A DNA stretch of 20,742 bases from an uncultured Oscillibacter sp. GTDB taxonomy: Bacteria; Bacillota; Clostridia; Oscillospirales; Oscillospiraceae. Below are positions 16,068 through 20,742 of this stretch, one piece after another. Under the pieces are notes generated by a model. The model did not search any database, was not told the DNA's origin, and was given only the letters and a program-made list of their open reading frames with translations. The translations under genes were made by a program, and so were the position numbers. Each line of letters begins with the position of its first letter. Positions within the stretch are counted from its first letter, which is position 1. The stretch is taken from contig CAAGJQ010000147.1 of assembly GCA_900770295.1 (NCBI GenBank), positions 1-20,742 on the forward strand, read 5' to 3'.

Positions 16068-16478
16068 TCAGATGTCGATGGTTTGCTCCAGCTGATAGAA
16101 GGTGAACGTTCCCGTACCCAAAAGCGTTTCATTCTGGTCTGTGATGCGGACATCATAGACACAGAGCGTCCTGCCGGTTTTGACCTCGGTGGCCACAGCG
16201 GTCAGCATGTCCCCGGGCGCGGCGCTGCGGAAGTAGTTGTAGCTGGCGTTGACGGTGACAGCCATGTGCCCGTGTGAGGCCATGGCAGAGCCGCAGGCGG
16301 TGTCGGCCATGGAGAAGTAAACGCCGCCGTGGGCGAAGTTCAGCGGATTCAGGTCCTCCGGCGTGATGGTCTTGGTGACGCGGGCATAGCCGGGACCGAT
16401 TTCCTCTACAAAAATGCCCAGCCGGTGGGCGTATGTGTTGTGCGTGTTGCGGAACTCCGCCATTTTCTGAAAGTCCAT
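16068..16478 (-). CDS. PaaI-family hotdog thioesterase
   Basis: The 136-residue protein has the hotdog fold pattern of PaaI/YbgC-related acyl-CoA thioesterases: NPLNFAHGGVYFSMADTACGSAM with HGG at 50-52 and the likely catalytic D59. It then has VTVNASYNYFRSAAPGDMLTAVATEVKTGRTLCVYDVRITDQNETLLGTGTFTFY, which is the central strands. Such enzymes form tetramers and cleave acyl-CoA, often aryl-CoA; the exact substrate is unknown. A much longer open frame extends upstream, but GGAGGT lies just before the ATG at 16478 and the family N-terminus fits there. It has its own promoter, divergent from the MATE operon, and its own terminator. Confidence 0.92.
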   Translation of the reverse strand: MDFQKMAEFRNTHNTYAHRLGIFVEEIGPGYARVTKTITPEDLNPLNFAHGGVYFSMADTACGSAMASHGHMAVTVNASYNYFRSAAPGDMLTAVATEVKTGRTLCVYDVRITDQNETLLGTGTFTFYQLEQTIDI

Positions 16479-16505
16479 GGAAGATACCTCCTCTTTGCTG
16501 AAGAC

Positions 16506-16534
16506 ATTGTACGCTTTTCCAGAGAAACCGTCAA
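16506..16534 (-). promoter_or_regulatory. Sigma-A promoter of the thioesterase gene
   Basis: On the minus strand, TTGACG (16534-16529), 17-bp spacer, TACAAT (16511-16506), about 28 bases before the ATG. Confidence 0.8.
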
Positions 16535-16566
16535 TTTGAAATGGAAGCGATTTGTGAAAAATGCCG

Positions 16567-16595
16567 TTGCGTAACCGGGGAAAAGCGGGTATAAT
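16567..16595 (+). promoter_or_regulatory. Sigma-A promoter of the MATE operon
   Basis: TTGCGT at 16567-16572, 17-bp spacer and perfect TATAAT at 16590-16595. Transcription should begin at about 16602, right at the first structured RNA copy. Confidence 0.8.
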
Positions 16596-16604
16596 AAACA
16601 TACA

Positions 16605-16656
16605 GCGTGTGGCGTAACTGCGTAAATCCGGTTGCAGGCCACGCGTTTCTTTTTTG
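16605..16656 (+). promoter_or_regulatory. Riboswitch candidate, guanidine-IV (mepA motif)-like, copy 1
   Basis: GCGTGTGGC at 16605-16613 pairs over nine positions (two G-T) with GCCACGCGT at 16638-16646. An inner CTGC/GCAG helix encloses a 12-base loop starting GTAAATCC. The 3' arm is followed by TTCTTTTTT, so the structure doubles as, or competes with, a terminator. The shared core with copy 2 is GTGTGGC, GCGTAAATCC, then GGCC and ACGC. The guanidine-IV class is known from Clostridia, lies upstream of MATE transporter genes, and turns them on by blocking a terminator; place, size and layout fit. The class is named from memory of its context, not by alignment. Confidence 0.65.
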
Positions 16657-16686
16657 CTGTTTTGAAAAAACGGCAGGATATGATGA

Positions 16687-16739
16687 AGTGTGTGGCCAGT
16701 GGCGTAAATCCAGCTTTCCGGCCCACGCTTTATTTTTTT
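16687..16739 (+). promoter_or_regulatory. Riboswitch candidate, guanidine-IV (mepA motif)-like, copy 2
   Basis: The same core recurs 82 bases after copy 1: GTGTGG at 16690-16695 pairs with CCACGC at 16723-16728, GCGTAAATCC lies at 16702-16711, and the 3' arm is followed by TTTATTTTTTT. The inner helix differs in sequence from copy 1 while the loop core is kept, which is the pattern of a conserved RNA motif rather than of a recent duplication. The SD GAGGAGG of the MATE gene follows 11 bases later. A short hairpin (GCTGTTTT-GAA-AAAACGGC, from about 16656) links the copies. Confidence 0.65.
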
Positions 16740-16763
16740 GCAAACATAGAGGAGGACCTTCGA

Positions 16764-18155
16764 ATGAACGAATCCAATGCCAACGCGTTTCTGGAACAGG
16801 AAAAGCTGGGGACGCTGATGCGCAAGTACTCCGTGCCCTGCGTCATCTCCCTGCTGGTGGCGGCACTGTACAACATCGTGGACCAGATCTTCATCGCCAA
16901 CGCCGATTATCTCGGCTCCTATGGCAACGCCGCCAACACGGTGGTGTTCCCCCTGACCATCGTGGCTCTGGCCATTGCCGTCATGATCGGCGACGGCTGC
17001 TGCGCCTATGTCAGCATCTGCCTGGGTTCCAAAAATCAGGAAAGCGCCCATAAGAGCATCGGCAGCGCCGTTGTGCTGTGCATTGTCAGCAGTCTGATCG
17101 TGACGCTGTTTTACCTGGTGTTTCAGGACGGCATCCTGACAGCCTTCGGCGGCCGCGTCAATCAGGAGACTTATGTTCAGTCCCAGGAGTACTTTTTCTG
17201 GATCACCCTGGGCATCCCGTTCTATATGTTCGGCCAGGCCATGAATCCCATCATCCGTTCCGACGGCAGTCCCAAGTTCGCCATGGCATCCACGCTGGGC
17301 GGCGCTGCGGTCAACATCGTGCTGGACCCCGTGTTCATCTTCGGATTCCACTGGGGCATGATGGGCGCGGCGGTCGCCACCGTGCTGGGCCAGATCCTGA
17401 CGGCGATTCTCTCCATCTGGTATCTCTGCCACATGAAGGCGGTCCGGCTGCAAAAGAGCAGCTTCCGGCCCAGCTGGAAAGTCATCCGCAGATTTATCCC
17501 TCTGGGCGTATGCAGCTTTCTGGCCCAGATCTCTCTGGTGGCGGCCATGGCGGCCATCAACAACATGGTCCGCAAGTACGGCGCCCTGGACCCGGTTTTC
17601 GGCCAGAATGAGTACGCCCAGATCCCCATGGCTGTGGTGGGCATCGTCATGAAGTTCTTCCAGATCGTCATTTCCATCGTCATCGGCATGGCCGCGGGCT
17701 GCATCCCCATTGTGGGCTACAACATCGGTGCCGGACGGAAGGACCGCGCCCGGCAGCTGTTCACCTATCTGCTGACCGCGGAGGCCATTGTCGGTATTGT
17801 GACGCTGCTGATCGCGGAGTGCCTGCCCCGCCAGCTCATCCAGATTTTCGGTGCGTCCAACGAGAGCATCTATTACACAGAGTTCGCCGTCAAGGCCTTC
17901 CGCACCTACCTCTGCATGCTGCCCCTGGCCTGTGTCAACAAGGCTACCTTTATCTACCTGCAATCCCTGGGCAAGGCGCTGCTTTCCACGCTGCTGTCCA
18001 TGGTCCGTGAGGTGGTGTTCGGCGTGGGCTTCGCCCTGCTGCTGCCGGCGTTTTTCGGCCTGGACGGCGTGCTGTACTCCATGCCCGTCTCTGATATTCT
18101 GACATTTATCATCTCGGCAATTGCCATCGTTCATACGTATCGGACATTGAAGTGA
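16764..18155 (+). CDS. MATE family efflux transporter
   Basis: The 463-residue protein is built of about twelve membrane helices in two similar halves, as in MATE exporters, and of the usual length. It opens with LGTLMRKYSVPCVISLLVAALYNIVDQIFIAN, the MepA/DinF-type helix 1, and has GQAMNPIIRSDGSPKFAMASTLGGAAVNIVLDPVFIFGF, a family hallmark. The second half has MAAGCIPIVGYNIGAGRKDRARQLF. MATE proteins export cationic compounds using Na+ or H+ gradients. The start has GAGGAGG about seven bases upstream; a longer in-frame ORF from 16632 would run through the riboswitch and is rejected. If the tandem leader is guanidine-IV, guanidinium or a related cation is the likely substrate. Confidence 0.95.
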   Translation: MNESNANAFLEQEKLGTLMRKYSVPCVISLLVAALYNIVDQIFIANADYLGSYGNAANTVVFPLTIVALAIAVMIGDGCCAYVSICLGSKNQESAHKSIGSAVVLCIVSSLIVTLFYLVFQDGILTAFGGRVNQETYVQSQEYFFWITLGIPFYMFGQAMNPIIRSDGSPKFAMASTLGGAAVNIVLDPVFIFGFHWGMMGAAVATVLGQILTAILSIWYLCHMKAVRLQKSSFRPSWKVIRRFIPLGVCSFLAQISLVAAMAAINNMVRKYGALDPVFGQNEYAQIPMAVVGIVMKFFQIVISIVIGMAAGCIPIVGYNIGAGRKDRARQLFTYLLTAEAIVGIVTLLIAECLPRQLIQIFGASNESIYYTEFAVKAFRTYLCMLPLACVNKATFIYLQSLGKALLSTLLSMVREVVFGVGFALLLPAFFGLDGVLYSMPVSDILTFIISAIAIVHTYRTLK

Positions 18156-18165
18156 GGAGGCAGTT

Positions 18166-18750
18166 ATGAAAAACAGGATCATTACCATCAGCCGGGAATT
18201 CGGCAGCGGCGGACGGACTGTCGGCAAGCAGGTGGCCCAGAAGCTGAACATCCCCTGTTACGATCAGGAGCTGATCGAAAAAATTGCGGAGGAGAGCGGC
18301 TTTGCTCCGGCCTATATCAAGGAGCAGGGGGAGTATGCCGTCCGGGCGGGCTGGCTGTCCAATGCTTTGGCAGGGCGGTTTTCCAACGGCCTGACCACCC
18401 AGGATCAGCTGTGGCTGCTCCAGCGGAAGGTCATTCTGGAGCTGGCGGAGAAAGGCCCCTGCGTGATCGTCGGCCGATGCGCGGACTATATTCTTCGTAA
18501 CGAGGCTGACTGTCTGACCGCTTTTATCCATGCCGATATGGAAAAGCGGGGCCAGCGCATCGTGGAGATCTATGGAGAGCGGGAGGAGTCGCCGGAGAAG
18601 CGCCTTCGGGATAAGGACAAGCGCCGGGCCGCCTACTACCAGATGTACACGGATATGACCTGGGGAGATGCCCGTCACTACCACGTTGCTCTGGACAGCG
18701 GCGTGCTGGGCATTGAAACGTGCGTATCCATTCTGGCAGGGCTGTATTGA
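18166..18750 (+). CDS. Cytidylate kinase-like family protein
   Basis: The 194-residue protein begins with ITISREFGSGGRTVGKQVA, a P-loop of the type seen in the cytidylate-kinase-like family (residues 7-25). CYDQELIEKIAEESG follows, then GPCVIVGRCADYIL as a core strand, and RLRDKDKRRAAYYQMYT as a lid-like basic helix. These proteins resemble CMP kinase but the true phosphate acceptor is unproven. GAGGAGG precedes the ATG, eleven bases after the MATE stop, with no terminator between, so it shares the riboswitch-controlled transcript. Such genes often follow MATE genes in Clostridia as far as I recall; the reason is unknown. Confidence 0.88.
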   Translation: MKNRIITISREFGSGGRTVGKQVAQKLNIPCYDQELIEKIAEESGFAPAYIKEQGEYAVRAGWLSNALAGRFSNGLTTQDQLWLLQRKVILELAEKGPCVIVGRCADYILRNEADCLTAFIHADMEKRGQRIVEIYGEREESPEKRLRDKDKRRAAYYQMYTDMTWGDARHYHVALDSGVLGIETCVSILAGLY

Positions 18751-18766
18751 CATTGACTGTAAAGAA

Positions 18767-18799
18767 ACAAGAGGCCGCTTTGCACAGGCGGCCTCTTGT
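18767..18799. terminator. Terminator between the kinase-like gene and sigG
   Basis: A 12-bp perfect stem (ACAAGAGGCCGC with GCGGCCTCTTGT) around a 9-base loop. On the minus strand it is followed by TTCTTT; on the plus strand by the weaker CTTGTT. It lies between convergent genes. Confidence 0.75.
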
Positions 18800-18804
18800 C
18801 TTGT

Positions 18805-19575
18805 TCAGATATTTTTTTTAATGGTATTGATGGCGCCCTTTTCCAGGCGGGAGACCTGGGCCTGGGAGATGCCGACCTCCGCGGAGACCTCCATCTGGGT
18901 CTTGCCCTCATAGAACCGCAGGGAGAGAATGCGGCGCTCCCGTTCATCCAGCCGCTTCAGAGCGTCCTTCAGGGCGATACGGTCCGTCCAGTTCTCGTCG
19001 GTGTTTTTGGAGTCCCTGACCTGGTCCATGACGCAGATGGCGTCACCCCCGTCGGAGTAGACCGGTTCGTACAGCGATACCGGGTCCACGATGGCGTCCA
19101 TGGCAAAGACCACTTCTTCCCGGGGAATGTCCAGTTCCTTGGCGATCTGCTCCACCGTGGGCTCCCGCTGATTTTCGGCGATCAGCCGGTCCCGGACCTG
19201 GAGGACCCGGTAGGCGGTGTCCCGCATGGAGCGGGAGACCCGGATGGCGCTGTTGTCCCTGAGATACCGGCGGATCTCACCGATGATCATGGGCACGCCG
19301 TAGGTGGAGAATTTGACGGGCTGGTTGATGTCGAAATTGTCAATGGCCTTGATAAGCCCCACGCAGCCCACCTGAAACAGATCGTCCGCGTTTTCACCCC
19401 GGCTGGAAAACCGCTGGATCACCGAGAGGACCAGGCGCAGATTTCCCTCGATCAGCTGACGGCGGGCGTCCTGGTCACCGTCCTTGACACGGCGCAGCAG
19501 CTCCATCGTCTCGTCGTTTTTCAGCACCTTCAACTTGGCGGTGTTGACGCCCGCGATCTCGACTTTTCCCTGCAT
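18805..19575 (-). CDS. sigG: RNA polymerase sporulation sigma factor SigG
   Basis: The 256-residue protein opens with KVEIAGVNTAKLKVLKNDE, the signature SigG N-terminus that interacts with the anti-sigma factor SpoIIAB/CsfB. It has sigma region 2 (GENADDLFQVGCVGLIKAIDNFD, about 60-82, and FSTYGVPMIIGEIRRYLRD), region 3 (VEQIAKELDIPREEVV) and the region 4 helix-turn-helix (MEVSAEVGISQAQVSRLEKGAI). SigG directs late forespore gene expression after engulfment. GGGAGGCGG lies just before the ATG. A perfect sigma-F/G promoter precedes it, consistent with its known place in the sporulation cascade. sigE and spoIIGA, its Bacillus neighbours, are absent from this window; a YlmC/YmxH gene is divergent. 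Confidence 0.97.
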   Translation of the reverse strand: MQGKVEIAGVNTAKLKVLKNDETMELLRRVKDGDQDARRQLIEGNLRLVLSVIQRFSSRGENADDLFQVGCVGLIKAIDNFDINQPVKFSTYGVPMIIGEIRRYLRDNSAIRVSRSMRDTAYRVLQVRDRLIAENQREPTVEQIAKELDIPREEVVFAMDAIVDPVSLYEPVYSDGGDAICVMDQVRDSKNTDENWTDRIALKDALKRLDERERRILSLRFYEGKTQMEVSAEVGISQAQVSRLEKGAINTIKKNI

Positions 19576-19611
19576 AAAGGCCGCCTCCCAATTGTTTGAA
19601 ACTTCTTTGGT

Positions 19612-19641
19612 CAGTATTGCCGGAGACGATTTTTCCTATAC
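19612..19641 (-). promoter_or_regulatory. Sigma-F/sigma-G promoter of sigG
   Basis: On the minus strand, GTATA at 19641-19637, a 15-bp spacer and GGCAATACTG at 19621-19612. This matches the sigma-F consensus GYWTA-N15/16-GGnnAnAHTR at every fixed position. The start would fall about 30 bases before the ATG. Confidence 0.85.
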
Positions 19642-19728
19642 TGGAAGCTTTTGTCGCATTGTGGTTCGGGCCTGTCAGGTCTAGGACATTCCGCGCTTCG
19701 CATAGAGTCTTTCGAGGAGGGAAGTCTT

Positions 19729-20013
19729 ATGCAGTGCAGGATCAGAGATTTGCGGTGCAAGGAGGTCATCAACATCTGTGACGGCTGCCGGCTTGGGTTC
19801 GTCTCGGATGTGGATGTCAAGGTGCCGGAGGGGCAGGTGGTGGCCATCGTGGTGAACGGCCCCTGCCGCTTTTTCGGCCTGTTCGGCAGGGGGGAGGAGT
19901 TTTACATCCCCTGGGAGTGCATCCAGCGCATCGGAGACGACATCATCCTCATCGACAAGCCCTTTCAGCGCCGGGACCCGAATCTGGAGCGGAAGCGCCG
20001 CCGAAAATTCTGA
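19729..20013 (+). CDS. YlmC/YmxH family sporulation protein
   Basis: A 94-residue PRC-barrel-like protein: MQCRIRDLRCKEVINICDGCRLGFVSDVDVKVPEGQVVAIVV at the N-terminus, then FGLFGRGEEFYIPWECIQRIGDDIILID, which is the second half of the barrel, and a basic tail (ERKRRRKF). This fits the YlmC/YmxH family, found in spore formers and often beside sigG; its role is not defined. GAGGAGGG precedes the ATG; an in-frame start upstream at 19651 has no such site. It is divergent from sigG. I found no convincing promoter in the 150 bases between them for this strand. A strong terminator follows. Confidence 0.9.
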   Translation: MQCRIRDLRCKEVINICDGCRLGFVSDVDVKVPEGQVVAIVVNGPCRFFGLFGRGEEFYIPWECIQRIGDDIILIDKPFQRRDPNLERKRRRKF

Positions 20014-20020
20014 CAGGGCG

Positions 20021-20070
20021 AAAAATGCGTGTAAATTCCGGCAAATGTCCGGAATTTACACGCATTTTTT
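20021..20070. terminator. Terminator after the YlmC/YmxH gene
   Basis: A 21-bp perfect stem with a 7-base loop (CAAATGT); arms begin with five A and end with six T. It insulates the rpsB promoter downstream. Confidence 0.93.
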
Positions 20071-20081
20071 GGAAAAAATAC

Positions 20082-20110
20082 TTGCATTGCATGTCTCACT
20101 GTGGTATTAT
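20082..20110 (+). promoter_or_regulatory. Sigma-A promoter of rpsB
   Basis: TTGCAT at 20082-20087, 17-bp spacer, TATTAT at 20105-20110. The start is expected at about 20117. Confidence 0.8.
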
Positions 20111-20116
20111 ATTTCA

Positions 20117-20208
20117 GCATTCCGCACGGTGCGTCGACTTTCTGTCTGTGCCAATTGGTTGGCAGAGGGGATGAAACCGCCGGAGGTCAAAACTAAATTC
20201 GATTTGGA
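20117..20208 (+). promoter_or_regulatory. Long 5' leader of rpsB, possible S2 autoregulatory RNA
   Basis: About 105 bases separate the predicted transcript start from the rpsB ATG. The leader can form GCAC/GTGC near its 5' end and TGCCAA-TTGG-TTGGCA around 20146-20161, followed by GAAACCGCCGGAGGTC and the SD TTTGGAGGA. Leaders bound by S2 are known in several phyla. I cannot match a defined consensus by eye. Confidence 0.4.
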
Positions 20209-20221
20209 GGAACAAACAACT

Positions 20222-20742
20222 ATGGCAAATTCTAGCGTCGTATCCATGAAGGCCCTGCTGGAGGCGGGCGTCCACTTCGGTCACCAGACCCGTCGTTGGA
20301 ACCCCAAGATGGCTCCCTATATCTACACCGAGCGCAACGGCATCTATATCGTGGACCTGCAGAAGACCGTCCGCAAGCTGGAGGAGGCCTATAACTTCGT
20401 CCGTCAGCTGAGCGAGAGCGGCCAGTCCCTGCTGTTCGTCGGCACCAAGAAGCAGGCTCAGGAGGCCATCCGCGAGGAGGCTACCCGCTGCGGTCAGTAC
20501 TATGTCAACGCCCGTTGGCTGGGCGGCATGATGACCAACTTCAAGACCATGCGCACCCGCGTGGACCGTCTGAACCAGCTGAAGACCATGCAGGAGGACG
20601 GCACCTTCGACATGCTGCCCAAGAAGGAAGTCATGAAGCACCTGGGCGAGATCGAGAAGCTGGAGAAGTACCTGGGCGGCGTGAAGGAAATGAAGAAGCT
20701 GCCCGGCGCCCTGTTCATCGTGGACACCCGCAAGGAGCGCAA
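20222..20742 (+). CDS. rpsB: 30S ribosomal protein S2 (3' end outside window)
   Basis: The first 173 codons are present and the frame is open to the end of the window. The protein starts MANSSVVSMKALLEAGVHFGHQTRRWNPKM and continues with FVGTKKQAQEAIREEATRCGQYYVNARWLGGMMTNF and LPGALFIVDTRKER, all hallmark S2 sequence. S2 joins the 30S subunit late, beside S1 or its functional equivalents. TTTGGAGGA precedes the ATG. The coding sequence shows strong codon bias (AAG, CTG, GAG, GGC), as expected for a highly expressed gene. tsf usually follows but is outside the window. Confidence 0.98.
   Translation, partial: MANSSVVSMKALLEAGVHFGHQTRRWNPKMAPYIYTERNGIYIVDLQKTVRKLEEAYNFVRQLSESGQSLLFVGTKKQAQEAIREEATRCGQYYVNARWLGGMMTNFKTMRTRVDRLNQLKTMQEDGTFDMLPKKEVMKHLGEIEKLEKYLGGVKEMKKLPGALFIVDTRKER

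Noticed and set aside
16632..16763. N-terminal extension of the MATE protein
   Set aside because: It would translate the riboswitch copies; MATE homology and the ribosome binding site start at 16764.
16068..18251. 727-codon minus-strand ORF that would fuse upstream sequence to the thioesterase
   Set aside because: The upstream part is antisense to the MATE gene and would cross the promoters and riboswitch region; the GGAGGT site and family N-terminus place the real start at 16478.

Overview
The window reads as chromosomal core sequence from a GC-rich, spore-forming member of the Clostridia. The style suggests Oscillospiraceae, relatives of Flavonifractor, Oscillibacter or Intestinimonas; this is an inference. 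The grounds are sporulation sigma factor SigG with a YlmC/YmxH protein, a T-box in front of alaS, clostridial small families (DUF4250, DUF5662, DUF6514, FeoB-associated Cys-rich protein), strong AGGAGG-type ribosome binding sites, and codons rich in G/C at the third position. No rRNA, tRNA, CRISPR array, transposase or prophage gene was seen.

Layout. 1-2861: the 3' end of a COG2509-type FAD-dependent dehydrogenase, a doubtful 68-residue ORF, a DUF5662 gene on the minus strand, an unrecognised conserved-looking gene and a FeoB-associated Cys-rich membrane protein. 2858-6988: a sigma-A promoter, a T-box leader with its terminator, alaS, a YcxB-like membrane protein, a 57-residue DUF4250 protein and a HIT-family hydrolase, probably one alanine-responsive operon. 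7022-8510: convergent terminators and a secreted S-layer-homology protein on the minus strand. 8595-12881: a divergent control region with repeats and a 20-bp operator-like palindrome, then a tightly packed operon of XRE regulator, comEC, holA and an RNase M5-like gene, closed by a strong terminator. 12936-16055: a DUF6514 gene with a perfect Spo0A box just upstream of its promoter, then glnS and an alpha/beta hydrolase. 16068-16478: a PaaI-type hotdog thioesterase on the minus strand. 16567-18799: a promoter, two tandem copies of a structured RNA that I take to be guanidine-IV (mepA-motif) riboswitches, a MATE exporter and a cytidylate-kinase-like gene. 18805-20013: sigG on the minus strand behind a textbook sigma-F/G promoter, with a divergent YlmC/YmxH gene. 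20021-20742: a strong terminator, a promoter with a long leader, and the first 173 codons of rpsB.

How it works together. Most of the region is housekeeping (translation, replication, RNA maturation) with much visible cis-regulation: a T-box sensing uncharged tRNA, a tandem riboswitch for export of a small molecule, a forespore promoter for sigG and a possible Spo0A input to DUF6514. The most promising items are the tandem riboswitch leader and the palindrome in front of the XRE-comEC operon. I see no clearly new multi-gene system.
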